This document shows, in pieces, positions 14,196-29,000 of a stretch of 64,000 bases of DNA (the stretch's first letter is position 1; each line of letters starts with the position of its first letter). A model generated the notes under the pieces. It did no database searches. It had not been told where the DNA came from and saw only the letters and a program-made list of their open reading frames with translations. The stretch lies in the NCBI GenBank assembly GCA_035772405.1, contig JAYKKM010000375.1:6114501-6178500 (forward strand), written 5' to 3'. The translations under genes and the position numbers were made by a program. Origin of the DNA: Chrysogorgia sp. JL179-B06 (taxonomy: Eukaryota; Cnidaria; Anthozoa; Scleralcyonacea; Chrysogorgiidae).

Positions 14196-17100
14196 TTGTT
14201 TGTTTGTTTGTTTGTTTATCTGTTTGTTTCTTTTTGATCTTCTTTTCTCCCATCTCCTTTTAGTGTCAGCTGGAAGAAGGCTTGCCTCAAGAAGCTGAAA
14301 AGTTGCTTTGTCAACTCATCTGCTACGCCGGCGAAAGAAAGCTCCGTTTACAATTTGTGAAAGGATGTCTCGATAATCTGGCACAAAACAAGTAAGGTTC
14401 ATGAAAGAGGTTATAGGGTTCGGCCGAAAGACCTCTCTAGTGAAGCACTGCTTGAGCTTTAAACGTGTGTCCCTAACGGGTGGTCGAACCGGAAACATTA
14501 CGATTGCTAATGAAGATGCCCCCAAACCGTGAAAATTACAAATGGCTTGCGGTAGATTTGTCTCTCTAGGCGAAGTTATTAGCAGACAAAGACAATAAAA
14601 GTGCTAAAAAGGACACCAAGTATTTTGAATAAGTATTTTGAATATATAATAAACAATTATTGGATTCGGCTTACGCATGATATCAAGAGTTATCCAAACC
14701 TCGGTCAATGTTATTCGCCTTCACTTTCGGCTTGGGCTTTCAAGGTCACCGAGTATCCACATGGCTTAATGTTCATTGTTTGCTTGCATTTCCAGGTCTG
14801 TTGTGTTATCTCTTGGTCTGCTTCCGAAGCTGTTTTGCTCCTTTCAACAATTCAATGGTTCCAGCACTTACGGTGTGGTGGAGTGGGCAAATAAGAAGCT
14901 TAACATGATGAAGTTGTATTTTGACAATCTCGCGCAGTATTGCCAGAGTCGAAGGGGAATTGAAAAACCCAAGAAGTCGTTTGTAAACCACTACGAGGAA
15001 GTGCAAGCCAGACTTCAATTTCTCACGTCTGTTTATTCCAACGAATTATCGCCGGCAAAATTCAGTAAGAGGGTTTGATACTCGATAGAAACACAAGCAA
15101 CAATGAAGAAGGCCGACAGAAAGACGTGCGGATGGACGGACAGACGATCAGACAGACGGTCGGACATACAGACGGTCGGACAGAAGGTCGGACAGACGGT
15201 CGGACAGAAGGTCAGACAGACGGTCGGACAGAAGGTCAGACAGATGGTCGGTCAGATAGACGGACGAACGAACGGATAGACAGACATAAACAGACAGACG
15301 GACGATCAAACAGACGGTCTGCAGACAGACGGTCGGACAGACAGACGGTCGGACAGACAGACAGACGGTCAGACGGACAGACGGTCGTACAGACGATCAG
15401 ACAGACAGACGATCGGACAGACAGACAGATGGTCGGATGGTCAGACGGACGGTCAGGCAGACGAACAGACCGACGGTCGGACAGACGATCAGACCGTCGG
15501 TCAGACCGACAGATCGGTCGGTCGGTCAGACAGACGGTCAGACAGACAGGCGTTCGGTCGGTCAGGCGGTCGGTCGGTCGGTCAGGCGGACGGGCGGACG
15601 GACGGTCGGTCAGACAGACAGACAGACCGTCAGACAGACGGACGGTCGTGACCATGTGAACTAACATGATGGGGAGAAATGATATGATACAAGAGAGGCT
15701 ATGATTGTGCTAGGGTGGGGTAACACAAGGAGAATTACCACAAACGAACAGCCCTTCTGCGTTGTCCTAAAAATTTTATTCTATTCCCTTTCATAGAACT
15801 GACGTCGGGGCAAGTAGACTTGATGTGGTCGTGTCTTGTTGAAGATAACGAATGTTCAGACGACACTTTGGAGTGGTTTGTAAATCAAGCGAGAAATAAA
15901 GACTTTCATGCTTTGGATGCTTCTACTTTTAAGTACATCTTCGAAGACAAGGTATAATCATCATCATCATCCCGTTTCTCCCCTCAAGGGGGTAGGGTCA
16001 TCTCGATACCGCTCTCTGGCACTGTTTTCGGTCACCAACTCTACTCAGATCCACCACTTTACCAACATCTCGAACACAATCCATCCATCGCTTTCTCGGG
16101 CACCCCTCTTGTTCCCGTCTCCCTGCGCTCCGCTGACCATCTAACAAACTTATCCTCTTCTTTTCTCTTTACTCTGCTTTCTCTTAACTCCTCTCTCAGT
16201 TCCGCCACCTTCACTTCCTGCCTTATGTCTTCATTTCTCATTCTCTCCCATCTTGTCACTCCTCTAATCGCTCGCAGGCATCTCATCTCCACTACTTCCA
16301 GCTTCTTCGCGTGTTCTTCCTTCACCGCCCAAGTCTCTGCACCATATAGAACCACCGGACTAACCATGGTGTTGTACACCTGCGCCTTCTGTCTCATCGG
16401 CGTCCGTCTGTCATATAGATTACTCCACTCGCATTCCTCCATGCGTGAATTAAATATGGTGTATTGTTACAGTGCGCACTTGTCGATCAAAACGTCAAAC
16501 CTATTTCTCTTGTTTTCAGATGTCGGCTCTAAAGCCACAGGCTGTCACGATGACGGGATTGAATCTATTCCAGCAATTATTTTCTCTGTTTTTGAACGAG
16601 GAACGGTGCGGAGACGCTAAGGTAAATTATCTCCACTGGACCCGTACCACTTGGCGCAAGAGAGAATTTGGAAAATAACCATTTCTAAGGTCTACAGCCG
16701 GAAAACCTAATCCCACCAATAGGATTGGTGTGCTGTTCAGTCTCTACTTATATACTGTAAGTATTTTATTTTTCTTGGATTCTGTATAGATTCCGGGAAT
16801 GGAGCAGCTGTGGAGTATAGCGCTGTTCGCTCAGTCTGGTGAAGTGAGCCAAGCAGCGATCACGTATTTGAACTCGTTTTACATAAATGGTGAGTCTATC
16901 TTAGCTTCCCAGGCTATTTATTTAGCACAACATTGTTCACAGTTGGCAGTACAATATTGTTCACAGTTGACAGCACAACATTGTTCACAGTTGACAGCAC
17001 AACATTGTTCACAGTTGGCAGCACAACATTGATCACACAGTTGGCAGCACAACATTGTTCACAGTTAACAGCACAATATTGTTCACAGTTAACAGCACAA

Positions 17101-20100
17101 CATTGTTCACAGTTAACAGCACAATATTGTTCACAGTTGGCAGCACAATATTGTTCACAGTTGGCAGTACAACATTGTTCACAGTTAACAGCACAATATT
17201 GTTCACAGTTAACAGCACAACATTGTTCACAGTTAACAGCACAATATTGTTCACAGTTGACAGCACAATATTGTTCACAGTTAACAGCACAACATTGTTC
17301 ACAGTTAACAGCACAATATTGTTCACAGTTGGCAGTACAACATTGTTCACAGTTGGCAGTACAACATTGTTCACAGTTGGCAGCACAACATTGTTCACAG
17401 TTCGCAGCACAACATTGTTCACAGTTCGCAGCACAACATTGTTCACAGTTGGCAGTACAACATTGTTCACAGTTGACAACTTGCAACACGTTGCGCGCGT
17501 GTAGCAGAGCAGCCCATCAACTTGACTGTTCTGACGTTGTTCTGACGTTCTGTGCATTTCATGAATAACTCTTCTGATGTGCCCTTGTTTTCTTCACCTA
17601 GACGAAAGAGGGAATTTAAGGAGAGAACGAGAATTCGTAAAGAAATGCATGGCGAGTTTGAAGAATGCTGCTGCTACGTTCACCGAGGTTGGTGTCTTTG
17701 TTGCAGGGAATACCAATGAAGTGATCACTGGACAATGATTTCATCTTATCTTTTTCTTCAGAACCAAGAGGTTAGCTTACAGGTCATGGAAAGAGCTTTG
17801 ATACTATTAAAAGAACATTTAAAACTTTTTAAACAAAGGTTTGTGTTGCAAAATGTTTATGCATACCCACCACACTATATACTATACCATACCATACCAT
17901 ACCATACCATACCATACCATACCATACCATACCATACCATACCATACTATACTATACTATACTATACTATACTATACTATACCATACAATACCATCTTGC
18001 ACCATACCATACATGCTACAGCATGCCATGTCATACCATGCTACAGCATATACCGTACACCATGTTATGCAATGCATTACCATAGCATATCTACATCAGT
18101 ATGTCTTTCTTTTACCTGTGTATAATTAAACGTCTGCATATTCAGATTTGCTTACCACCTCAAATTATGGGCATTGGAGGGCCAAGGAATTCACCCACAC
18201 CAATTCAAGAATCTTAGTTCAGAGAAAATCTATCCCATCCGAGTTATGTGCCAACCTGCTGGACTCACAGAGAAAGTAAGCTTGTGCTGTTGTTATTTTG
18301 TAGATTTACGCGTTTATTGAAGGGAGGGAGGGAGGAAGGAAGGAAGGGAGGGAGGGAGGGAGGGAGGGAGGGAGGGAGGAAGGGAGGAAGGAAGGAAGGA
18401 AGGAAGGAAGGAAGGAAGGAAGGAAGGAAGGAAGGAAGGAAGGAAGGAAGGAAGGAAGGAAGGAAGGAAGGACCGACGGATGGACGGACGGATGGACGGA
18501 CGGACGGACGGGAGACGTATGTTTAAGGAGGTAGGGAGGGATGATGGTTTGACGAAAGAGAGAGGGGGAGATTTAAAGAGAGATAGGGTGGAAATTTGGA
18601 ACAAATGGAGGGAAGGAATCAAAGAAAGAAGGGATTCTTTTAACTCGAAATGAATTTCGATTTCTTTGTTTCAGGGAACGTTTGAAATGTATTCCACGGA
18701 CCTTGTTGCGGAGTTACGAGCGGAAGTGACGTGCTGGTGTAAGAAACTGCAAGAGAAACGAGACCAGGTGAAACAAGCTGACGAAGAAACCAAAATCTCT
18801 GGTCCTTCACTCTCTTCTCCTTTCTCATCATTTACGCCATTTTCTGCTCCGTTAACTCCACCGTTCCGTCTGATCTCGCAAGGACATGAACTAACCCCCG
18901 ACCTAGATGAGAAATCCCTTGGTGAGGTTGGCTTTAAAGACCTACAGGTATACATTCCGCACTTTCAAGAGGGCACTGTGATGGGTTGCATCTCAACTCG
19001 GCAACGTGTTTTTAGCCTTCACAGCAATAAGACAAAATCTGCTAATCCGTGCTTCTTATTAAACTGTTTGTATCTTAACTTATTGTATCTTAACTTATTG
19101 TATACTTTTTTGTATAAAGATAAGCATTAAGTAAGAATGGTGATAGACAGTGGAAGTTAACTTTATTGATCCTTGTACTACTACTGGCCCTATACTACTT
19201 GCCCTATACTACTTGCCCTATACTACGGGCCCTATACTATTGCCCCCATTACTACTGCCCCCATTACTACTGCCCCCATTACTACTGCCCCCCATACTAC
19301 TGCCCCCCATACTACTGCCCCCCATACTACTGCCCCCCATACTACTGCCCCCCATACTACTGCCCCCCATACTACTGCCCCCATACCACTGCCCCCCATA
19401 CCACTGCCCCCCATACCACTGCCCCCCCCATACCACTGCCCCCCCCCATACTACTGCCCCCCCCCCCATACTACTGCCCCCCCCATACTACTGCCCCCCC
19501 CCATACTGCTGCCCCCCATACCGCTGCCCCCATACCGCTGCCCCCCATACTGCTGCCCCCCATGCCGCTGCCCCCCATACCGCTGCCCCCCATACCGCTG
19601 CCCCCCATACCGCTGCCCATCTTCCGATGAAACACTGCTTCTTTTTCTTCAAATAGTACTAAATAAATATATACAATAAATATATAATTGGGAATTTAAA
19701 ATATGTAAAGAAATGTACATATAAAGAAAGGTACAACAACAAACTACTAGATTTTTTCTCATTTTCTTTTCAAGTTGGTGTTTGTGTCCGTTGGTGCGAG
19801 TAGAAGAGACAGTGAGTCGAGTCTACGTGGTTCGTCGCTGCTACCAACGCCGAATCAGGAGTCGATTCCGATGTTCATATTACTCGAGGAACCCAACTTC
19901 GCTCGGTTGTTCGACCTGCTGCAGATTTTGAGGAACATCATCAGCAAAGAGAGAAAATTGTCCGAGGTTACGCAAATCACGTCCTTTAGCAAACTCGGTA
20001 ATTAATATCAAAAGTTTAATGTCAAATGGTTTTCACTGGCGTCGGAAGCAGTTGCTAAACGCGTCGACGTTGCGATTTGGTGAAAATCTTAGAAAATTAG

Positions 20101-22386
20101 AAAATTAGAAATATTTACAAGCTCTCCCTGTAACGGATGATTTATGTCTCTCAGTTCTCGAGAAAAGAGATACGCTGCGCGTCTGATGAATATTTGTAAG
20201 ATATAGTGGTGATTAACTAGTTCTGGTAATAGACTATGTTAGGGATGATTTGGATTATTTCTAAACCTTGCTACTTCCCGACTAATGCTTCTCTAAACCA
20301 CGAATTTGTAAGTTCCCAGTTTGTAAGTTCCTAGTGGGGCGCGTACTCAAGAATTGGTCTTTTATTTGTATCTGGTAATACCAACTTCTAGGGCAGATGG
20401 TGGTGGTGGTGGTGATGATTGTAGTGGTGATGGTTAATGGTGGTGGTGATGGTGGTGGTGATAGTTGTGGTGGTGATGATGGGTGGTGGTGGTGGTGATG
20501 GGTGGTGGTGGTGATGATGGTGGTGGTGGTGATGGTGATAGTTGTGGTGGTGATAGTTGTGGTGCTGCTGATGGTGGTGATGATGGTAATGGTGGTGATG
20601 GTGATGGTAATGGTGGTGGTGGTCATGATGATAAATTATATATTTCTCCTATGAATTATATAAAAATATTGTGCTGCGTTGGCAGATTTGGTGAAAATCA
20701 ATACGATAGTTATAAACCATAGAAGCAAAAGTTTACCAAGCTTTCACAAATCCTAAGGAATCTCTACCTGATTTTCCGTCAAGCTGTGTTATATATGAAT
20801 TTAAATGAGAGTGCGGTTCTCGCTATGTAGGTAGAACAACCCAAAGGCTAGCCAATCAATCCTAGAATCAGCAACATGTGCCTAGCGTCATTCGTAACAA
20901 AAGTATCCCATTAGAAATATTTTCAAGCTCTCCCTGTAACGGATGATTTATGTCTCCCAGTTCTCGAGAAGAGAGATACGCTGCGCGTCCTATGAATATT
21001 TCTAAGATTATATTGGTGATTAACTAGTTCTGGTAATAGACTATGGTAGGGATGATTTGGATTATTTCTAAACCTTGCTACTTCACGACTAGTGGCCTCC
21101 TGTCGGCTAACGGCGCTAGATAATCCTTCTCTAAACCACGAATTTGTAAGTTCCTAGTTTGTAAGTTCCTAGAGGGGTGCGTACTCGAGAATTGGTCTTT
21201 TATTCGTTAGTAATACTAACTTCTATGGCAGATGGTGGTGGTGGTGATGATGGTGATGATGATGATGGTGATGATTGTAAGTGTGGTGGTAGTGATAGTT
21301 GTGGTGATAGTGATAGTTGTGGTGATAGTGGTGATGGTGGTGGTGGTAATGATGGGGGTGGTGATGGTGATAGTTGTGGTGATAGTTGTGGTGGTGATGG
21401 TTGTCGTGATAGTGGTGGTGATGGTTGTGGTGATAGTGGTGGTGATAGTGGTGGTGATGATGATTGTGGTGGTATGGTAGTGGTGGTGATGGTGGTGGTG
21501 ATAGTTGTAGTGGTGGTGGTGATGATGGTGGTGGTGATGGTGATAGTTGTGGTGATAGTGGTGGTGGTGATGATGGTGGTGATGGTTGTGGTGGTGATGG
21601 TTGTGGTGATAGTGGTGGTAATGGTAATGGTGGTAATGGTGGTGGTGGTGATGGTGGTGGTGATAGTTGTGGTGAGTGGTGGTGATGATGATGGTGGTGG
21701 TGATGGTTGTGGTGATAGTGGTGATGATGGTGGTGGTGGTGATGATGATAAATTATATATTTCTCCTATAAAAATAGTGTGCAGCGTTGGAAGTGTAAAA
21801 TAGGAATAAAAAATATAAAAGGTTTGATGACTAAATTACGCGTTGTTTGCTGTTTTTTTCAGACTCGGAAGAAATGAACATAGAGGATTACGAAAAAGAA
21901 AGCATGCATCCACACGTGATCTATGATGATCCTGGTTCGCTTGTGCAAGTCCAACACTTGTCCCAGATGGTCTGGGATCTACTCATGTTCTTGCCCACAA
22001 ATTCCTCAATTCGGAGAGATCTGGAAACGTTTGGAAAGTCCGAGGTAAACAGATTATATACATGACAAAATTGCTGCATTCTGATTGGTCGAGAGGAGTG
22101 CAATTATTTCGTTAATAAGCAATTTATAGTGTGCAATTAATGTTACCGTGGTAACAAAACTCAAAATGGATGCTATTTGTATTGAATTTGTTTTGAATCA
22201 TTTCCTAGGGCTTTGTTTTCGTTAGTAATTGAAAATTCTATCAAAACATTTTAACATTAATGCGGAGAATATTCGTTGTGAACTTTCACATTGTTTTTAA
22301 CGGGAAAATACGTTTGTAAAGGCGTGATTATATACGAAGCCTAGGACTCGTATAATTCGCTCAGTAAGTACACTTATCTGAACTAA

Positions 22387-22458
<72 letters not shown>

Positions 22459-25400
22459 CTTTCAAGATGGGGTATATCATCAAGTTCTGACTGTTCCTTT
22501 TGCTTACGCCCAGAAACTCTCCTACACGTGGTTGCAGGATGTCAATCATACCTTGAACGTTTTACGTGGAGACACGACTCTATTCTAAACTTTCTTGTCA
22601 AGACCCTACAAACTGCCAATTGCTCCAACCTTTTTGTTGATCTTCCGGAATTCAAAAGCCCCTCAATAATAACTGGTGACAGATACCGTCCAGATTTACT
22701 CCTATCTACTTCAAAGGGATGTCTATATATAGTCGAACTTACCGTGGGATTTGAATCCAACCTTCAAAACAACGTAGAGCGCAAAAAATCCAAATATACA
22801 GAACTAGTTAGACAACAAAGTGAACAGTTTAGCACTGTTAAATTTGTCAATCTCTCGATTAGTTCACTCGGTATTTTCGCAAATGAAATGTTAAACTATG
22901 AAATGTTAAACGATGTAGGAGTTGATGTGAAGCACCAAAATTATTGTGTGAGAAAAATGATATCTATTGCCATCAGAACAACTTATATCTTTTGCTACAG
23001 AAATAAGGAATGGACGAATCCTGACTTACTGAACTTTTAATTTTCTTTAAGTGACTTAGTTGTGATTCAAGTAGCCAATTGTAAATTACCTCTATGAGTG
23101 AGATTCACAATTGTTTGTTTAGAAAAAAATTCATTTAATAAAGTTTCCATTGTTATTGAACGTTAATATAATGTTAGTATGAAGATAAAAGTTAGTATGG
23201 AGGTTGGCGTTAGGATAAGGCTTCGATTTTGGGTTATGGGGTTACGCTTATGCTTGTGTTCACTGTTCATGGCCTTGCTCATTGCTTGTATATTGTCACC
23301 CAGTCATGTACTTCGTAATTTCTGTAGGAATCTCTAGAATCAGAAAAGGTAAACTGGCCCATGTTGTTAGACTCGTCTTGTCCGAACAAGCTTCTCTACT
23401 CTTTGGAAATCGTCCACTCGATCGCGAAAAGGTCCTTCGAGGAAGAACTGACAAAAGACACGGATAAAAGTGATTTCAGCAGCGACTCGGATGCGTCCGA
23501 TATGGAGGAGGATGGCGGCGTCGTCGTCAGCGAGGCAAAGCCGTCAGCGCAGCCGCCGAAGAAAAGTAAGATCGAACTAGAGATCGAGAAGTCGCACTTG
23601 TGGAGCAGAAGGTTCGTAGAGTCCGGGGGCTTGGAACATCTTCTGAATATTTTCCTCAGCGGTTGCCTGCATATCGAGAACAACCCAGCATGGACGCAGT
23701 CGCACCAGGAGTGTCTGGCGTCCTTGCTGAAACTCGTGAAGAAGTTCGGAACGTTGAAGTTAGTGACCGACGGAGCAGAAGGGCAGGAGGAGGTGTTTCT
23801 GGTGTCGATCGGCGACAACAGTGCTGGACACACGAGGACTATCTCGACCGCGTATAAAGAGTTCAGGATTCGCAATAAAAGCACGGATAAGGACGAAGTG
23901 GTGGAAGTCGACTGCCTTTCACAGGTTTGGTTTTTCATTATGAATTGTTGTTTTGCATTCAATCTGAATACTCCTGTAGTGTAAACAACCTATGAATATG
24001 AATATCCTTGTTGTGTAAACAACCTACGAATCTGAATACTCGTGTAGAGTAAGCAGCCTACGAATCTGAATACACCTGTGATCTAAAACACCAGAAAAAC
24101 ATGTTCTCATTTCGTTGTCTTTTCTTCCCAATCAAATCGCGAGTTTCTCATCATTTCAAACAGTTTATTTGTAATACTTTCTAGAACACCATAAACATAG
24201 TAGACAAGAAGAGATGTTTAGAGGCCCTGATGACCACACTCTACGAATCGACTGTGGCCTCCCATAGAGGTCCCTCGAAGCCAAACCAAGCTCGAGCCGA
24301 GGGTAAGGCTTTTGAATTAAGAAGTTTTAATTGGCTACAAGACAATAGCACTAATTTCGACGAAAGACAATCCTATCATCTTGAATGTATTTGGATATGC
24401 GTGGGACGTCACAAGCAGGGTGAAGCGAAATTTTTATCTAGCCATCCTCATGTCTGAAACTCGATTTTAATGAATGTCTAATTCTTTTCAATTGAACCAC
24501 AACATTTTAAAAAGCATTCCGCGGAAACTCGGCTACCCACAGAGTAGTTTCATCAGGTTTACCCTGCTTGGGACGTCTGCAACTTCCAGTTAAATCTTAT
24601 ACTCATTAATAATTCATGAGCCGAAAACAAAGGAAATTAGTACCGAGACGGACAACTGGATACCTGGTCTTAATTGGCATAGGATTTTGACAATTTCCAC
24701 CTCAAATTTCTCTTAAAATACTGATTCGTTCGAGATGTAATATCAAACACTCGAAAGAGTGTTCCATGCTCTATCCAGTTACCTCAAATTCGGTTAAAAA
24801 ACTCGGCTATCGCCTCGTTTTTCAACCTACTTCTCGGGGACTGGATATCGGATGAAACACTTTTTCTTGTGTTTGATCTATTACTTAAAGTATTACAACA
24901 AGATGGCGGATGAAAGGATTGTATTTGGTCAAAATTAGTGTTGTTGTTTTGTACAAGAGTAGTTTTGTTTACTTGGATCACCTTCGTTTAACGAAGGGAA
25001 TTGTAGTCAAAAAATGAATTACTTTTAAATTTATTTTTTTTTACGTTTTCCTCTTCATTCTCAAAAAAGGTTTAATTGGTGCATATTTTTTCACCTTAAT
25101 ATTACATTGCGTTTTTACTTTCAGTTCTGTACCACGCCATGTTGCTTCTGGTTTCATGGACACACACGGATAACTCGGTGTTCAATAGTTTGGTGAACCA
25201 CCCCAAGCTAAAACCTTGGTTACAGCGACTTGTACTCTTGGCACCTGAGGTAGGAGCTATTTTCTTTTGTTATGGCCGCAATAATTATGGGTAAATGCGG
25301 ACAAACATGGGTACTGACGTCATCTCGAAAAAGTGCAATTCGACAGTCTCAATTACATTCGTCCCACTCAAATTCAAAACTTCATTACGTCCGACCCAAA

Positions 25401-26003
25401 CGCATAATGCGATGGAACACAATTAAATTCAACGTATAACGCAGAATTCTGTAAATTCTTCACCCAAAATGCAGGAAATGGCATTTCAGAGATTCTAGAT
25501 TTCAACATTTTCCTGGGGGACATGCCACCGAACCCCCTAGACATTTCTCGCGCTTGCGGCGCTCGCCCCCCAATATGTCATCAAGTGTCCGCCACTGACC
25601 GGAATCCCGAAGGTGTGATTTCGAATCCAGCTCGACTCGACAATTTTCTGTCGACTCGGTAGACGGTAGTGTAGTTTAATCATCGATTTAAAAGTTCTCC
25701 TTTAATATACGAACTTTCTCTTTTATTAGCACATGGTTCGCTATGAGGCCAGTCGAGGCTTGTTCAACTTGTGTTTGATCAAAGAGAACTCGAACGTGAA
25801 CATGTTGCTCGAAGCACTTCTCAATTTCTTGCCTCTCGCGAGGAAAATGAAGTGTGTCAAAGTGCCGGGGTCACGAGTCCTGGGTCCGAGCTGCCCAGAG
25901 TACTTTATTCTGCTGTTGAGGCTGGTCGATACATTGCCTTCGAAAAGAACGGAGAAAGAGGTGAGTGATTCTCGTTAAAGTAGAATGATCTCAGAGACGT
26001 CGA

Positions 26004-26059
<56 letters not shown>

Positions 26060-29000
26060 TTAAAACCGCATATCTAAACTACGTATCTGCCGAGCTCGAT
26101 GTATATAACCTATATACATACATATATACCAGTACCTATAATATACGTATATACCTATAAACACGCTAATTACTTGACTCTGAAGTCATTTCATCATTGT
26201 TGTCATTATCCTTTCTTCTATCATTATTGTAATAATAATTATTATCATCGCTGTTACCAACATCACGCCATGTTTGAAGCAAAGATCGAATACTGTGACC
26301 AAACTCACCACTTCCAGGTATTACATATCTCGTCTATTTTTAGGTTTTACAAACCAGCCTGGATTCGCTTGCTTCATACTTAGCTGAATCAATTATTAGG
26401 TAATGTACCCAGCTAAAAATCGCACAAGTAACGGGCTATCATGGCTGTCATGAAAAATATTATTGAACGAACAATGTTGTTGAGAATTGTTTCAACAATG
26501 TTGTTCAGTATTGTTTCAACAATGTTGTTAAGCATTGTTTCAACAATGTTGTTCAGCATTGTTTCAACAATGTTGTTCAGCATTGTTTCAACAATGTTAT
26601 TCAGTATTGTTTCAACAATGTTGTTCAGTATTGTTTCAACAATGTTGTTCAGCATTGTTTCAACAATGTTGTTCAGCATTGTTTCAACAATGTTGTTCAG
26701 CATTGTTTCAACAATGTTGTTCAGCATTGTTTCAACAATGTTGTTCAGCATTGTTTCAACAATGTTGTTCAGCATTGTTTCAACAATGTTGTTCAGCATT
26801 GTTTCAACAATGTTGCTCAGCATTGTTTCAACAATGTTGCTCAGCATTGTTTCAACAATGTTATTCAGTATTGTTTCAACAATGTTGTTCAGTATTGTTT
26901 CAACAATGTTGTTCAGCATTGTTTCAACAATGTTGTTCAGCATTGTTTCAACAATGTTGTTCAGCATTGTTTCAACAATGTTGTTCAGCATTGTTTCAAC
27001 AATGTTGCTCAGCATTGTTTCAACAATGTTATTCAGTATTGTTTCAACAATGTTGTTCAGTATTGTTTCAACAATGTTGTTCAGCATTGTTTCAACAATG
27101 TTGTTCAGCATTGTTTCAACAATGTTCAGCATTGTTTCAACAATGTTGTTCAGCATTGTTTCAATAATGTTGTCTAGTATTGTTTCAACAATGTTGTTCA
27201 GCATTGTTTCAATAATGTTGTCTAGTATTGTTTCAACAATGTTGTTCAGTATTGTTTCAACAATGTTGTTCAGCATTGTTTCAACAATGTTATTCAGTAT
27301 TGTTTCAACAATGTTGTTCAGCATTGTTTCAACAATGTTGTTCAGCATTGTTTCAACAATGCTGAACTACTAATAAGTAAAAGTACTTAGTATACTTATT
27401 TCCACATTGAAATACGTTTACTTAAGTATTTTTCGACATATATTGAAGTTCTCTTATTTTTCTTGCATGTCGGAGTTTGCCACGACGATAACACAAACCC
27501 TCAACACGTCAAGAATGATTTTTCTCGTTATTTTAGTCACGATAGTTTGGAAAAAGGCCGAAGCTTGCACGAAGACGAGAGTTTGAGCGGCATGTTGAAG
27601 CTTTGCGCAGCGGTCGTTCGTCAGAACCCATCATTTAAAGACTCCGAGAAAAGCCTGGTAGGTTGATCTGATCTGATCGTGATCTGTGAATGGTTGACTT
27701 TCCTTGTTTGCTTTTCTGCGACCGCTTTTCCTTTTGTTTAACATTTCTTGTAGGAATTCATGAAGGATCTCTTTGAGCAATGTCTTTTTGATCTGCCTAA
27801 AGACTCTGGCAACTTGCAAGTTGTTCCGAAATGCCGTTCCAAGGTATTCCTATCTGTCCATCCATTCATCCGCATACCCACCCACCCATCCCATCCTAGC
27901 TTCTTTCCTTTCCTTCCCCTTCGTTTCTTTCTCTCTCTTTCTTTCTTTCTTTCTCTCTTTCTTTCTTTCTTTCTTTCACTCTTTCTTTCTCTCTTTCTTT
28001 CTCTCTCTCTCTCTTTCTTTCTCTCTTTCTTTCTTTCTCTCTTTCTTTCTCTCTTTCTTTCTTTCTCTCTTTCTTTCTTTCTCTCTTTCTTCCTCTCTTT
28101 CTTTCTCTCTTTCTCTCTTTCTCTCTCTTTCTCTCTTCCTTCCTTCCTTCCGTATTCCTTCGTTCATTCATTCCTTCGTTCCTTCCCTCCTTCATTCCTT
28201 CCTTCCTTTCTACCATCAAATTTGCTTTAATTTCCCAGTGGACCTCGTTCGCTGCGTGACCGACGTTCCTCTGAACACATCTTTCGTTTTTCATTGTCCC
28301 GACCACGATCCAACCTGTAAGAGGAACCTGTACAAGGAACCTGTACAGGGATATTATGCTGCTAAAGTAGAATAAAAATACCGAATAGTCTGTTATAAGG
28401 TCTATTAATTTTAACGTTTTGATTATTTTGCCTCGTCAGGCGTCGAGAGTCGCTGCGTTTGATCTTCTGTTGGAACTGAGTCGTGAATCTGAAAGAAACT
28501 TTGTGGAGCTGCAAAATCTACTCACCAAACATCATTCGTCTGGTAAGGAAAGCGTGAAATGTGATGTAAACCCGTGAAAGGTTTTGCTGTATAGTCAGTG
28601 TTGAAATACAAATAGAAAACTCTGCCGAAATAGTGTGATGTTGAAATTAACCATAACGTAGTCTTAGATCGGGTCATAAACTGCTGTTAAAGTGCCACTA
28701 CGATGAAAATTCACCCTCGTCTTTTAGATTTTCTTTAGCATAGAATAGTATTTCAGGGTCGAAAGTGATCATCGATGTAAAAAAAACCTTAAAAATGGTA
28801 TTTTGAAGTAAGTATTTTGAGCTCTGAAATCACTATTATTTCGGCCACCATTACTAAAAACGTGTTCCAAGTGAGCCCGCAATTTCAAAAGGTAATATTG
28901 TTTGTGACGTCAGATTCTCAATGCTACGCCTGAATTTCGGTAGAGGTTATTTGTTTTCTTGTTTTTTTCGAGAAGTAGATGAAATGTCCAGCCTTTCAGA

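Noticed and set aside
13634..14298. Cys/Val/Leu-rich extension of the exon 10 frame
   Set aside because: It is translated TGTT microsatellite. Homology to USP34 ends at the donor at 13634 and resumes at exon 11.
15075..15667. QTDGRSDR-type frames on both strands
   Set aside because: Translated CAGACGGT repeat in intron 12.
16925..17485. CRISPR-like appearance of regular 24-bp repeats
   Set aside because: Units are contiguous with no spacers, and this is an animal gene.
19150..19679. Pro/Tyr/Thr-rich frames (YYCPP, TTAPH)
   Set aside because: Translated 15-bp C-rich minisatellite.
22459..23040. Retroelement frame as a host gene in the same orientation as USP34
   Set aside because: Zinc-knuckle-like and FTWRHDS motifs are typical of retroelement C-termini; it is 5'-truncated at a (TTA)n run.
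26413..27373. Open frames of over 300 codons on both strands (MLNNIVET- and FSIVSTML-type repeats)
   Set aside because: They come from a 24-bp tandem repeat; a period divisible by three keeps frames open. No non-repeat domain, and the interval lies inside a well-supported USP34 intron.
28234..28376. Possible extra exon (after TTTCCCAG, reads DLVRCVTDVPLNTSF in one frame)
   Set aside because: Exons 28 and 29 join in phase and align with USP34 without it; no good donor with matching phase.
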